A DNA stretch of 64,000 bases, from contig CM066737.1 of assembly GCA_033961575.1 (NCBI GenBank), positions 48,088,771 through 48,152,770 of the forward strand. The letters are read 5' to 3'. This stretch comes from Aselliscus stoliczkanus (lineage: Eukaryota; Chordata; Mammalia; Chiroptera; Hipposideridae). A model generated the notes under the pieces. It saw only the letters and a list, made by a program, of their open reading frames with translations. It did not search any database and was not told the origin of the DNA. Of this stretch, positions 38,960-51,077 are shown piece by piece; position 1 is the stretch's first letter; the number at the start of each line of letters is the position of its first letter. A program made the translations under genes and the position numbers.

Positions 38960-39114
38960 TTTTTTAAAAATTTTTTTTTTCTTGGGGAATTGGGGTAGGG
39001 GAATACCATTGAGGAATCGGGGAAGGGGAACAGACAAGTTGTGGTCCTTTTTTGTTCTTTAGTCAAATTGTGGAGGACATTGCTTCACTGGCCCATGTTG
39101 GTATTATCATTGCG
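38960..39114 (-). repeat. 5'-truncated type C SINE
   Basis: Only the 3' body and tail are present (ggggaattgggg ... gcccatgttggtattatcattgcg). TSD tgtagcacaact at 38948-38959 and 39115-39126. Confidence 0.85.
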
Positions 39115-39126
39115 TGTAGCACAACT

Positions 39127-39651
39127 CTTAATAGTAGAGCTCTCAGGATCTGGGGTGTCTGCTTTAAAGAAAAAGTAAAGCATTTAGGTCAGAAGAATCC
39201 AATCTGTAAAAATAAAAACAAACTTTTTTGGTGAAATAATCAAATAGGTGCATACTTCAGATTTCCTTCACACTTGACATTTTACTATTCATATGCTGAT
39301 ATGTGGCCTAAAGTTTCCATCTATATGCTGCATGGTTGTCCAGAGAAGAAGGTGCTGCTAGATGGTTTTGAGAGCTTTACTTTTAGAGAATAGAATGTTT
39401 ATTAAGAAACAAATGACTTAATTGCTGGAATGATACAAGTAGCAGGCTACTGTGCTTTATCATTTTTAAATTCATTGTTTTATTCCCACTCTAGAGTGGA
39501 TTTGTATCTCAAACTTACTTGTTAATTTATTCAATGAGTCATGATCTTTCAGTTTTTAGAGATATACCATCAATGTTTGTGGTACTTGAGAGACATGTAT
39601 ATACTAAGAATTATAATGTTTAAATATAAAATTAAGTGGAATGTTTTTATG
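39127..39651. other. Between TRPC5 and ALG13, unassigned
   Basis: No recognised element. Confidence 0.4.
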
Positions 39652-40957
39652 CCAAAAGCTAGTTTTTTTAATTTTTCAATTACAGTTAACATTCTTTTAT
39701 AATAGTTTCAGGTGTACAGCACAGTAGTTACACATTTATATAAATTTACGAAGTGATCCCCCAAGTCAATCTGGTACCACCTGGCACTATACATAGTTAT
39801 TATAGTATTATTGACTATGTTCCTTACGCTCTACTTTACATCCCCATGATTACTTTGTAATTACCAATTCATACTTCTTAATCCCTTCGTCTTTTTTACC
39901 CAGTACCCCAAACCCCTCTGGCAACCATCTGACAACCATCGGTTTATTCTCTGTATCTGTAAATCTGTTTCTATTTTGTTCATTTATTTTGTACTTTACA
40001 TTCCACATGTGAGATCATATGGTATTTGTCTCTCTGACTTATTTCACTTAACATAATACTCTCTAGGTCCATCCATGGTGTTGCAAACGGGAAAATTTCG
40101 TTCTTTTTCATGGTCAATATCCACTGTATACGTCTACCACATATTCTTCAACCAGTTATCTATTGATGAGCACTTGGGTTGCTTCCATATCTTGGCTATT
40201 GTAAATAATGCTGCAATGAGCATAGGGGTGCATGTATCTTTTTAAATTAGTGTTTTGGATGTCTTTGGATAAATACCCAAGAGGGATTTCTGGCTCATAA
40301 GGTAGTTCAATTTTTAATTTTTTGAGAAACCTCCAAAATGTTTTTGTTAGTGTCTGCACCGATTTGCAATCCCACCAACAGTGCATAAATGTTCCCTTTT
40401 CTTCACACATTACCAACACTTGTCATTTGTTGATTTATTGATGCTAGCCATTTTGACAGGTGTGAGGTGATATCTCATCATGGTTGCAATCCGCATTTCT
40501 CTGATTAGTGATATTGAGCACCCGTTCATATGCCTTGGCCATCTGTATATCCTCTTCGGAAAAAAAGTCTATTCAGATCGTCTGCCCATTTTTTTAAATT
40601 TGATTTTTTTTTTGTTAAAGAAAAAAAAAAGTAGTTTATTTTACAGCAATTTTTTTTATTAGTTTCATGTGTACAACACAATGCAATAGTTATACTCTTT
40701 ACCCCCCAAAGTGACACGCCCCTTCCCCCAGTTCAGCACCCCACTCCCCCCCCACCATATCATACATATCTATCACAACTCCCCTGACTCCCCTCCACAG
40801 TACACTCCACATCCCGTGACCATGCACATATTCAGTTACAGTTGGCATACAATACTACACAACATCAGTTTCAGGTGTACAGTGCAGTGATCAAGCCTCT
40901 ACACCATCCATGAAGTGGTCTCCCTAACAAGACAAGTGACAATCTGACACGCCACAA

Positions 40958-41356
40958 AATTTTTACATTATTATATTCCCCGAACTGTGTTTCATATCCC
41001 TGTGGCAATATTGTAGTTGTATATTTATGCTGTCTAATCCCTTCCCCTTTCTCCCCATCCCCACCCCCCTCCCAACTAGCAACACTGTTTTTCCTCTACA
41101 TCTACGAGTCTGTTTACTTTGATCGTACTCAGCTCTTCAGACTCCACACACAAGTGAGATCACATGGTACCTGTCCTTCTCTGACTTATTTCACACAACA
41201 TAATAGTCTCTTCACAACATTATCAATTACATTCCCAGAACTGCCCCCATATCCCTGCAGCAACATTGTAGCCCCACCTACACTGTCCAAAACCTTCCCC
41301 CTCTCCCTCTTCCCCACTCCCTCCCAGCCAGCAACCATCAGTTTTTCCTTTATATC
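40958..41356. repeat. Tandem duplication in the L1 3' UTR
   Basis: ttatattccccgaactgtgt...ccctgtggcaatattgtag (from 40958) reappears as ttacattcccagaactgccc...ccctgcagcaacattgtag (from about 41217), offset about 250 bp, diverged by transitions. Confidence 0.7.
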
Positions 41357-42009
41357 TGCTTGATATGACTTCAATCTTCTTACATTTACTGAGACTTGTT
41401 TTGTGGCCTAATATGGTCTATCTTGGAAAATGTCCCATGTGTACTTCAGAAGAATGTATATTCTGTTTTTTCAGAGTGAAATGCTCTAAAATTATCAATG
41501 AAGTCCAGCTGGTGTAAAGTATCATTTAAGGCCCCTCTTTCTGTGTTGATTTTCTGTCTAAAGGGTCTGTCCATTGGTGACAATGGTGTTGAAGTCCCCT
41601 ACTATGATAGTGTTACTGTTGATTTCTGTCTTTATGTCTGTTAAAATCTGTTATATGTAATTAGGAGTTCCTATGTTGGGTGCATAGATGTTTATTAGGG
41701 TTATAGTGCCCTTCTTTGTCTTTTATTATAGTCATTTTAAAGTCTATTTTGTCCAAAATAAGTATTGGTACTCCAGCTTTTTTTTTCCTCATTTCCATTT
41801 GCATGAAATACCTTATTCCATCTGTAAACAGCATATACATGTGTACTATTTTCTTATCCACTCAGCCACTCTCTGTCTTTTGATTGCAGCATTTAGCCCA
41901 TTCACATTTAAAATGATATTGATAGGTGCATATCTATTGCCATTTTGTTATTTGTATTCCTGGTCTCCCTGGGTTAGCTTGTTTACCCCTTTCTTTTGTT
42001 TAAAAAAGC

Positions 42010-42873
42010 CCTATTAACATTTCTTGCAATGCTGGCTTGGTGGTAATGAATTCCTTAAGTTTATTCTTTTCTGAGAAGCTCTTTATTTCTCCTTCAATTT
42101 TAAGTGATAGCCGTGCTGGGTAGAGCAATCTTGGTTGTAGGCCTTTATTTTGTGTCACTTTGAGTATCTCCTGCCACTCCCTTCTGGCCTGCAGAGTTTC
42201 TGTAGACAAGTCAGCTGTTAGTCTAACAGGAGTTCCTTTGTATGTAACCTGCTGTCTTTCTCTTGTAGCCTCTAGGATTCTGTCTCTGTCTTTAACCTTT
42301 GCCATTTTAACTATGATGTGTCTTGGCGTGGACCTGTTTGGGTTCAGCTTGTTTGGAACCCTCTGCACTTCCTGGGCATGTATGTTGATTTCCTTCACCA
42401 GGGTAGGGAAGTTCTCAGTCATTATTTTTTTCAAATACATTCTCGACCCCTTGCTTCTTCTCTTCTCCTTCTGGTATTCCTATGAGTCGAGGGTGGTTGC
42501 GTTTTACCTTGTCCCATAGGGCTCTTAAACTCTTTTCATTGTTTTTTATTCTTTGGTGTTTTTGCTGTGCCAACTGGGTGAGTTCTGCTATTTTATCTTC
42601 CAAGTCGCTGATCCGCTCCTCTGCTTCATCTACTCTACTGGTGATTCCTTCGAGTGTGTTCTTCATTTCAGTTATTGTATCCTTTAGTTCTAACAGGTTG
42701 TTTTTTATGGTTTCCCTATCCTTCTTTATGTCCTCGCTAAGTTCCTTAAACATTCTTATCATCAGTGTTCTGAACTGTGTCTCTGAAAGGTTGGATCCCT
42801 CTGTTTCATTTAGTTCCATTTCTAGAGGATTCTTCTGATCTTTTACTTGGGAAATGTTTCTGTGTTTCCCCAT
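42010..42873 (-). pseudogene. L1 ORF1 with one frameshift
   Basis: ORF1p is the L1 RNA-binding chaperone that trimerises through a coiled coil. The likely start is MGKHRNISQ at 42873. Residues about 30-130 are a long heptad-rich coiled coil (ELSEDIKK ... ELTQLAQQKH), followed by the RRM-like region. The first frame ends about 42415 in an A7 run, and the second frame (42440-42000, VKEINIHAQEVQRVPNKLNP...) continues the same protein, so a single added A breaks it. The second part keeps RHIIVKMAKVKDRDRILEA and the C-terminal domain. Confidence 0.82.
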
Positions 42874-42879
42874 TCTGGC

Positions 42880-43983
42880 TGTCGCTCTGGGATTGCTTTG
42901 ATGTATTAGATAGAACACCAGGAGAGCCCTGGCTGGATCACGCAGGCACACAGCTCACGGCCCAACACTCCCAGGAAAACTCCCAGTCTCAGCCTGTCCT
43001 AATCAGCCGCTCGCAGTTCAGGCCGAGCAGCCCAACAACCAATCACCAGCCTGGCAACTCTGTAAGCGGAGTGCGGAGAGCGGGGACCCTAGGCAGTTTG
43101 CGCACTTCCGGGTCTCAGTGAGCAGCCTGTTGGAGTCGGAGCACGCCCACCGGGCATTTCCCTGGCAACGCAGCACAAGCCTTGCGGGGATCTGAGGTGG
43201 CTCTCGCCCTCCCGGGTCTGCGTGAGCTGCCTGTTGGAACTGGAGGGCACCCGCCCAGTGCTTCCCTGGCAACGCAGTATAAGCCGGGTGGAGGGTGGGG
43301 ATCCAAGGCCGCATGCGCGTGCACGCACACACGCACTTCTGCGCCAATTTCACCAGACCAATGAGGCCTCGGACCTGATCCTCTGTGGGAGGGCCCAAGC
43401 CTGACAAAAATGGCGTCCGCTCTACACCACTGGCGTGCAGGCTCCACTCCTCGGGAACAACAGTCTAAAAACCTCCAGCCTTTGCACCAAATGTACTAAG
43501 TTCAGTCCGTCCCCGCAGGCTCCTGGGTCCAGCTCACACAGCCACTCCCTCCACCAGGAACTAGGTAAGTGCTCACCGGCGAGCAAGCCTGGGCGCCAGC
43601 CCCACTGATTCTCCAGCCACTCTTAGCCTCACCGAGCTGAGCAAAGAGAGTCCTCAATAATTTCCTGCCGGCTATCTTAGAACTCCTCTTCCCGGCAAAG
43701 GAACTCTGGGCTGGTGAACTTGGTGCGCGGCTGGAGGGTCTCTCCCCCAACCAAACAAGCTTCCCACGGCTGGGGCTTCCCTCACGGGGCTCGCCCTCTC
43801 TCTTCTCCGCCCGTCCTACCAGACCCGACGTGGCCTCCTCTTTAAGTTCTTTGTTTAGTGGTTCTGTTCATCTAGTGTTCCGGGGACCTCCAGGGTTGAA
43901 TGCTGGATAATTTGTAATTTTGGTGTTATCCTGGGAGGCATCCAGCACAGCGTCTGTCTATTGTGCCATTTTACTGGAAGTCC
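42880..43983 (-). promoter_or_regulatory. L1 5' UTR, CpG-rich internal promoter region
   Basis: The most GC- and CpG-rich stretch of the window, directly upstream of L1 ORF1 and reaching the TSD. It would hold the sense L1 promoter if active. The open frames across 43018-43447 are low-complexity by-products. Confidence 0.6.
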
Positions 43984-44232
43984 AATTTGATTTTTTTTTG
44001 ATGTTGAGTTGGTTCTTTATAAATTTTGGATATTAACCTCTTAATAGATATGTCATTGGCAAATATCTTCTCCCTTTCAATAGGCTGTCTTTTTGTTTCA
44101 TTGTTAGTTTGCTTTGCAAAAACTTTTTAGTTTGATGTAGTCCCATTTATTTTTTCTTTTGTTTCCCTTGCCCGAGGAGACACAGCAGAAAAGATATTAC
44201 TAAGAGCAATGTCGGAAAGCAAAAACTAGTTT

Positions 44233-44948
44233 CCTTATCTGATGTGAAAATTTTGAAAGCTCTGTAGAAGCTTCCTGGTACCACATAAATAAAAGGCAAA
44301 CAATTTCTGTTAACAGAAAAAGCCCTTAAGTTTTGACCATTGTAATCAACCTTCGTAAGTCCATGATTGTAACACATATCTGCCCTACCCTCATCCCTCA
44401 CCCTCAAAAAGAAAATCCTTTGTAACTCCAAATGACTTGATAGAACCAAAAAAGGCTGAACACGTAGGTAAGAAAGGCCTGCAGTGTGAAGGTCGTTTTC
44501 ACCAATTTACAGCTTATTTTGTCCTTTATCAATAAGCAGTTTTCAGGGCAACCTAACATCCCAGGAGCTGTACCTCAACATATGCACACACACATACCAA
44601 GGCACCATCCTCAGTAGCACTTCAATGTGTAGGTGGTGGTATGCCTTTTGTTTTAGCCTAAGGTAGCCCACCATTTGCAAGTACAGTTAAGCTGGGCTTG
44701 ACCATTTTATGTCTTTTCGCACAAATTTCAATATATTCCCCAAATACTCATTGCCACCAATTTCCTTCCAACCTAGAAACCTTGACAGTTATCTGGTCTT
44801 ATACAAACAATCCTTAAAACTGACCCTTGGAAGGTAAGACAAAAAAGGTTTGGATTTTTGTGGAAGTGCTGGAAGTACTTAGTTGGTGGTAGTAGAGAGA
44901 AAGATAGAAAAGCTTTCAAAGTAAGGATGAGTATGGATAAGCACTTTA
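44233..44948. other. Between TRPC5 and ALG13, unassigned
   Basis: Single-copy-looking sequence. No exon found on either strand. Confidence 0.35.
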
Positions 44949-44961
44949 AAACCTAGTGCTA

Positions 44962-45088
44962 GGAACGGCCAAGTGGTTCAGTTGGTTAAGAGCTCGCTCA
45001 AGAGTGCAGAGCTCTGAGCAACAGCAGTTTGATGCCCAGCCTGAGCTGAGCTGCCAACAGGTGGCAGGATGGCTCAGATAAAAATAAG
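44962..45088 (+). repeat. tRNA-derived SINE, type B
   Basis: TSD aaacctagtgcta at 44949-44961 and 45089-45101, exact. Confidence 0.9.
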
Positions 45089-45101
45089 AAACCTAGTGCT
45101 A

Positions 45102-46020
45102 AATCACCAAATTATCCAACATTTTAGATGACCACATTAAGATGGAGTTCTCCAATTAAAAAAAAACAGTTCTGGATGAAAACTTTAATGTCAACATTTT
45201 GCCCCTCAACAAACTCCAGAAGTGCAACAGTATATGAAAACTAGCTCTGAACACCTGTACATTTTTCAAAAGTTGGGTCATATTCAGGTTGAATTTTGGA
45301 TCGCAGCAAGTTCTCACCTTGTGATCACTACATTCCTAAGTTCAACACGTTGGACCCATAGTAAGGTTACATTCTAAATTGTGCAATGTCATTGATTGGC
45401 TTTTATAAATTCACATTTGATCTATTACTGGAAGGATAGATTTCTCCAAATTTTATCTAAGAAATAAAATGTATTTGCCAAAACTCTACATGAAAGAAAT
45501 ATAAAAGTTAAAATTGGGGGAAGGTAGCATAGAAGAAAGCTAGAGTCTACATCTGGTATCATATTTTAGCCTCATAAATTTGGAATAAACATGTAAAGTG
45601 AGATTATAAAATAATGAGACTGATATTTTCATAAACATGCCCGAATTTAAGTGCCCAAATAAATGTTGTTCTTCAAACTAGTCACCTTACGCTGTACCCA
45701 TACTCGAGTGCTGCCATTACACTCCGACTATTGTGGACTTTTTTTGGGAGGCCTTTCAAAATCCACAATGAAATCTCTGAATATCTAATGGTAGAAAATC
45801 ATGATCCTGTAAGATTAAATTTTTAGAAACGGTCAAAAGTAGCTTGATATCCATATTTGATAAAAAGCTGAGAGATCAAGCTGAGTTCTACTTTTTCTGG
45901 GTAAAAAATAAACATTTTTTAAAGTGCTGTTACACAATAGGTAGTTTGATAGGCACACTTATAAAGTAATGAGACGATATCTTGTGCGGTTTGTAAAGTG
46001 ACCTGAAAATACTCTTTGGA
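45102..46020. other. Between TRPC5 and ALG13, unassigned
   Basis: AT-rich, no SINE. It could be distal ALG13 3' UTR on the - strand. Confidence 0.3.
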
Positions 46021-46024
46021 ATAG

Positions 46025-46240
46025 TTTTTTTTTTCTTATAAACTTTATTGAAGAATAATTTGTGTACAGTTACCTACATCCATTTAAAGTGTACAATTCA
46101 GTGAGTTTTCACAATTGTATGGACCCCTGGAACCATCACCAAAATCAAGATACAAAATATTTCCATCACCCCAAAATATTCCTTGTTCTTCTCTGCCATG
46201 GAATGTAGTTTCAAACATGCTTGAAACAGTGGCAGGCCCT
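46025..46240 (-). mobile_element. Old L1 3' end fragment
   Basis: aactttattgaagaataatt, aaagtgtacaattcagtgag and ccatcaccaaaatcaagata are the reversed 3' end of an L1M-type element. Confidence 0.7.
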
Positions 46241-47152
46241 ACCCGCGTAAGTAAGTGCATAGTTCTCAAGGAGAATATTTTAAGGAACACCATATCTAGG
46301 TATAGAACCTCCACTGATCTGGGGAAAACCATAATGACTTAAGCCTTGAAACATGTGTTTAAAATAGTAAAACACATTCCAACTTCCAATCCATGGCTTG
46401 TAATGTACATAAACTCACAACTGGCTTCCCAAACCTTATTTGATCCATAATCAATGACACTTTATAATGCTGAGGTTCTGACAACCAGTTTGTTAGCAGG
46501 AAGAAAGGGCAGTAGTGAAAAGCCCCAGGCATTGAAGAAAAATGGGAGGAGCTCCGGTAGCAGAAGTAGGAAGTGGCTCTAGTGATGAGATGGCAGCAGC
46601 TAGCTGAATTTTTAGGTCATTTGTAAATCACCTGTTCAGACTAGGTATTTCCTGTATAATATTTAGTCATATTACTTAAAATACAGCTTCATCATTTTGT
46701 GATCACACCTTTTAGGACTGCCTTTTACAACATATACTAAGTGATCAGTTTCAATAACCACAGCAATGTAGCCTATAGTCTAATAATCAGAGTGATAAAT
46801 ACTAAGTATACTTGGGCAGAAGCACTCAGAATTCCCAAATGTCTAACAGGACCAATGGAACCAATGGCACTAAAATGAATGTGTGCACTCATGAGGAAAC
46901 CTCTAAACCCAAAGGATTAATTCATTAGTCTGTGGTTTTCTTAATGTTAAACACAATCCAATTTGATAACTTAATAACTTCAAAATTTTTACTCTTCAAA
47001 TTACTCCTTTAACATAGTAAAAGTAAACCCAGGTGTTTTCCTATTTCAACTATAAACACAAAACTTTCTCAAGGACATTTCAGTTCAAATAAGGATAAAT
47101 AAACATCTTCCACAAGTGAACACAGTTTAATTCATGTGTTTTTTTATAATTT
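46241..47152. other. Between TRPC5 and ALG13, unassigned
   Basis: No recognised element. Confidence 0.35.
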
Positions 47153-47164
47153 AAGAATGCACAC

Positions 47165-47269
47165 AGGGCCAGCCGAGTGGCGCGGTGGTTAAGAGCTGGC
47201 TTGGGAAGCCAGCAGCCCTGGTTCAGATCCCACATGTGAGGGCCTGTGACACTGCCCTCAAAAAAAAAA
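47165..47269 (+). repeat. tRNA-derived SINE, type A
   Basis: TSD aagaatgcacac at 47153-47164 and 47270-47281. Confidence 0.9.
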
Positions 47270-47281
47270 AAGAATGCACAC

Positions 47282-48142
47282 CAGTATTCTTAACTACTTG
47301 AATAGTATTCAAGAAAATATCAATATTTAAACTTCACAGAATTCTATTTCAGTTTCTCAAAAACAGGGTTGAATCTAAGGATGAAAAGTTTCTTCCCATT
47401 CAAAACAGTGTATAGTTTGGAGTTAACATTTGATAGCAGATAAAGAACACTAGAATATACAGGTGGTGTGTTTAATTCACTTTCTTAGCCTAGCTGGTGG
47501 CCCCTATCACACATTATCATATAGAAAATATTTGCATGAAACTTAAAGTTAAAAATTTTATCTCCTAGGCTTAATCATGAAAAGGGAAAATTCTGAATGT
47601 GTTTGTGTAAATGGCATTTTGACTTCGCAAACTTCTATGTTAGAAGCTAAAACTCCTTGAGTAACTATTATTTTAAATACTTTCTGTAAGAAGTGCAAAG
47701 TTAGTGTTATTCTTAAGTGTGTTAAAAAGAATCTTGTATAATAAAAGATGTATTTTTAGCTTCAGTATAAACAAAAATAAAGTATTCCCCCCCAAAAAAA
47801 ATGAACGGTTGCTCAGATTTAAGGTGTTTTGTTCCTCCTTTTCCTAATGTAATCATTTATAGCCATTATCAATAAACATTTGTGAACAATAGATTTTATA
47901 CTAGAATTTAACCAACAGAAAGACTAGACTTCTGCAGTCCAATATATTTTGAAATGATTATTGAGAATAAACATTAATATCATTCTAACCTGTATTTCCT
48001 ATTAACCAAAGCTGTGACTATTAAATATTTAAAAATTGAATAAACGTTCATAAAGAACTTTGAGATGATGACATGAAGGGAAAAATATAGCTAGAAATAA
48101 AGCTATAGCTTACACCACTGAGAAATCACATAGACCCTATCC
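47282..48142. other. Between TRPC5 and ALG13, unassigned
   Basis: No recognised element. Confidence 0.35.
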
Positions 48143-48154
48143 TGGAAATTTCTT

Positions 48155-48259
48155 TTTTTTTTTTTGAGGGCAGTGTCATTGGCCCTCATATGTGGGACCG
48201 AACCGGGGCTGCTGGCTTCCCAAGCCAGCACTTAACCACTGCGCCACTCGGCCAGCGCT
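48155..48259 (-). repeat. tRNA-derived SINE, type A
   Basis: TSD tggaaatttctt at 48143-48154 and 48260-48271, exact. Confidence 0.9.
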
Positions 48260-48698
48260 TGGAAATTTCTTATTATTTATTGAGTACCCAAAGTATGATC
48301 CATGTTGTACAGATAGTTTGACTCTGTGGGTAAGCGAGAAGACATAAATTGAGGTTAAGCTGGTCATTACTGAACTAGTATATTCTGAGTAAATGTCAGC
48401 AATATTTCCTCAAGTATCAGCTGACATTTCTTTTTAAGATTTTTTTGTGTAGTAATAGTCTTTTCAGCAATTAGCTTTCCCCTAATTAAATCAGATTCCT
48501 GAAATATTACTATATTTTATTTTAATAATTAACATTAACTTTTAGGCACCAGAGCACTAGATTCCAGAACTTAACTTTCAGCAAAATAATTTACTAGCAA
48601 GTCCTGGCCTAATTATTTTAAGAAGTGTTACTGGATATATATTAATAACATTTACATGTTGGTTAGGTAAGTAAGGACAATTAAAAAGGCAGTGATGT

Positions 48699-49106
48699 TG
48701 GCCAGTCGAGTAGTGCATTGGTAAGGAGCTAGCTTGGGACGCCAGCTCTGAGCAGCAGGGCCCTGGTTCATATCCCACATATGAGGGCCAGTGACACTGC
48801 CCTCTACAGCTAAGATGGTGAAGAAAAGCTTGAACTGGAGCTGGGCTGCCGTTGAGTCCAGGCAACAACGGTGCAGGCTGCAGCCCCTGCTGCAGTGGGT
48901 TGCCATAGGCTACAGTGAGTGGCCGGCAGCCAGCGTGAGCAGCCAATAGCGACAGCCGTAGGCCAGCAACCAAGCTGCCTCACCGGGGAAGAGTGCATGA
49001 TAATACGAACATGGGCCAGTGAAGCAACATCCTCCACAACTAGACTGAAGAACAAAAGGACAGCAACTTATCCATTCCCCTCCCCCAATGAAAATCATAA
49101 AAAAGA
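48699..49106 (+). repeat. tRNA-derived SINE, type C
   Basis: Head with tctgagcagcagggccctgg, body with acatgggccagtgaagcaac and tail ccccaatgaaaatc. No clear TSD. Confidence 0.82.
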
Positions 49107-49575
49107 AATACCTGTATTATATAAGTTGGAAAAATCCATAAGGTCTACAAAAAAGATTTGCTAATTGAATAATGTTTGGCTAAAATAGATCTTAACGTTT
49201 TATTTCATTGACTGGCCTGATTTAATAAGAACAGGGTCAGTTTAACCTCAATCTTGTTGAATCAAATACCATACCCTCCACAAAAGATTTGACCCAGTGG
49301 CAAGAACCACCTATGAGGAAAAAAACGAACAACAAAACAACATACCCATACACAAAAACAAATAGCCATTTAGCAGTAAAGGATGTCTTTGTTTCCAAGC
49401 TTCCCTTAGGCAGCCCTAAGGAAAAAAGTGAACTCAAATGTGACAGTGATTAGGGAAACAGTGAAGCAGTAAAACCTGAAATGGGTCACTCACCGCAATT
49501 AGTTTCAAGTACAAATAAATGTTCTCGAGAATTATAGAATTTTAAGAATCAGTTGCCTATACTACAGGTTTCCCA
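49107..49575. other. Between TRPC5 and ALG13, unassigned
   Basis: No recognised element. Confidence 0.35.
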
Positions 49576-49590
49576 AACTCCCAGATATCT

Positions 49591-49999
49591 TTTATTTTTC
49601 ATTTTTTTGATTGGGGAATTGGGGGAGGGGATCAGCGTTGGGGAACCGGGGAAGCGGAACAGACAAGTTGCTGTCCTTTTGTTCTTCAGTCTAATTGTGG
49701 CGGACATTGCTTCACTGGCCCACGTTGGTATCATCATTGCGCTCTTCTCAGGTGAGACAGATCAGTCGCCGGTCTCTGGATGGCCACTCACGACTGCCAG
49801 CTGCTCACTGTAGCCTATGACAGCCCACTGCAGCAGGGGCTGCAGCTATGCTGTCCCGGGGACTCACAGCAGCCCATCTCCAGGTTGTTCACCATCTTAG
49901 CTTTAGAGGGCAGTGTCACTGGCCCTCATATGTGGGATCGGAACTGGTGCCGCTGGTGTCCCAAGTCAGCTCTTAACCAACGCACCACTCGGCCAGCCC
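49591..49999 (-). repeat. tRNA-derived SINE, type C
   Basis: TSD aactcccagatatct (left, 49576-49590) and aactcccagatacct (right, 50000-50014). Confidence 0.88.
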
Positions 50000-50084
50000 A
50001 ACTCCCAGATACCTTAACAGGGACCAATGGACCTTAGGTGATAGACTATCTAAAATCTTTAATTATTTTCAGGATTCAAGGCAA

Positions 50085-50236
50085 ATTTTTGTTTGGTTTT
50101 TTACCTGAGCCATCCTGCCACCTGTTGGCAGCTTAGCAGCAACTCAGCTCAGGCTGGGCATTGAACTGCTGTTGCTCAGAGCTCAGCTCACATCCTGGAG
50201 CGAGCTCTTAACCAACTGAGCCACTTGGCTGGCCAC
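50085..50236 (-). repeat. tRNA-derived SINE, type B
   Basis: TSD tcaaggcaa at 50076-50084 and 50237-50245. A type A SINE follows at the same target. Confidence 0.87.
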
Positions 50237-50249
50237 TCAAGGCAACGTT

Positions 50250-50360
50250 ATTTATTTATTATTTTTTGAGGGCAGTGTCACTGGCCCTCACATGTGGGAC
50301 CCAAACCGGGGCCGCTGGCTTCCCAAGCCAGCGCTTAACCACCGCACCACTCGGCCGGCC
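50250..50360 (-). repeat. tRNA-derived SINE, type A
   Basis: TSD caaggcaacgtt at 50238-50249 and 50361-50372; the left copy overlaps the right TSD of the type B SINE. Confidence 0.9.
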
Positions 50361-50372
50361 CAAGGCAACGTT

Positions 50373-50934
50373 TTTTAAAACCTTAACCTTTACTAACTTC
50401 ATAAATAACCATTTACTCTACAGATGGCATCAGTTACCAAGGTAGTTTAACTATTATGAGAAATGTCAAACACAAAAATAGAGGGAATAGTATAATGAAC
50501 CCAAGTTTCAAGTTATTATTCAAGTTATTAACATGCAGCTAACCTTCTTTCACCTATAAACCCCACCCCCCAGATTATTTTGAGACAATACCCTGATTTA
50601 TCACTCTAAAGCACCTTTATTCCCACACTAGTCGGTTATCTAAACTCACGTCCATCCTTTCCTGGAGCTACAACACTCCCACATCCCTTAAACTGCCTTT
50701 GATAATTTAGGCAGGAGAGAAGACAAGTTGCTCTGACTGAAACTTAACATTCTAGGTAAGACAGAGGAGAGAAGAGGTCTTTTGCTATATTAGTTCTCCT
50801 GAACTCTTAGTTTTTATTATAAATTGAAACATAAATGGCTGCAAAGAGGATTCATGTAAAATAAACTACATGTGTCCCAGTTTTTAAAAAGTCTAGATTA
50901 AAGTACACATACCACTCTCCCCCAGTGGACTATT
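50373..50934. other. Between TRPC5 and ALG13, unassigned
   Basis: No recognised element. Confidence 0.35.
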
Positions 50935-50949
50935 TCATTATTCATGGAG

Positions 50950-51062
50950 GGCCGGCCGAGTGGCGCAGAGGTTAAGCGCTGGCTTGGGAAGCCAGCGGCC
51001 CAGGTTTGGGTCCCACATATGAGGGCCAGTGATACTGCCCTCAAAAAAAAAAAAAAAGGTGA
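50950..51062 (+). repeat. tRNA-derived SINE, type A
   Basis: TSD tcattattcatggag at 50935-50949 and 51063-51077, exact. The A tail ends in an extra ggtga. Confidence 0.9.
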
Positions 51063-51077
51063 TCATTATTCATGGAG

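Larger units (their letters stand above)
40615..43983 (-). mobile_element. Internally deleted L1 with 5' UTR and ORF1
   Basis: TSD aatttga plus a T run plus g at 40597-40614 and 43984-44000. Read right to left: GC-rich 5' UTR (about 43980-42880), ORF1 (42873-42010), intergenic region and the start of ORF2 (about 41960-41360, endonuclease part), then a direct jump into the 3' UTR and tail (41356-40640). The reverse transcriptase and C-terminal part of ORF2 are absent. Both L1 ends are present, so the loss is internal. A duplicated block lies in the 3' UTR (see below). Confidence 0.85.
39666..44218 (-). mobile_element. 5'-truncated L1 hosting a second L1
   Basis: The 39666-40596 part (gtttcaggtgtacagcacag ... 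ggtgtgaggtgatatctcat) and the 44001-44218 part (ttctttataaattttggata) are one reversed L1. TSD is probable: ccaaaagctagttt (39652-39665) against gcaaaaactagttt (44219-44232). Confidence 0.78.

Noticed and set aside
43018..43447. Several overlapping 80-130 codon frames in GC-rich DNA, CpG-island-like
   Set aside because: They lie in the L1 5' UTR upstream of ORF1; low stop density follows from GC content. It is not a gene promoter or exon.
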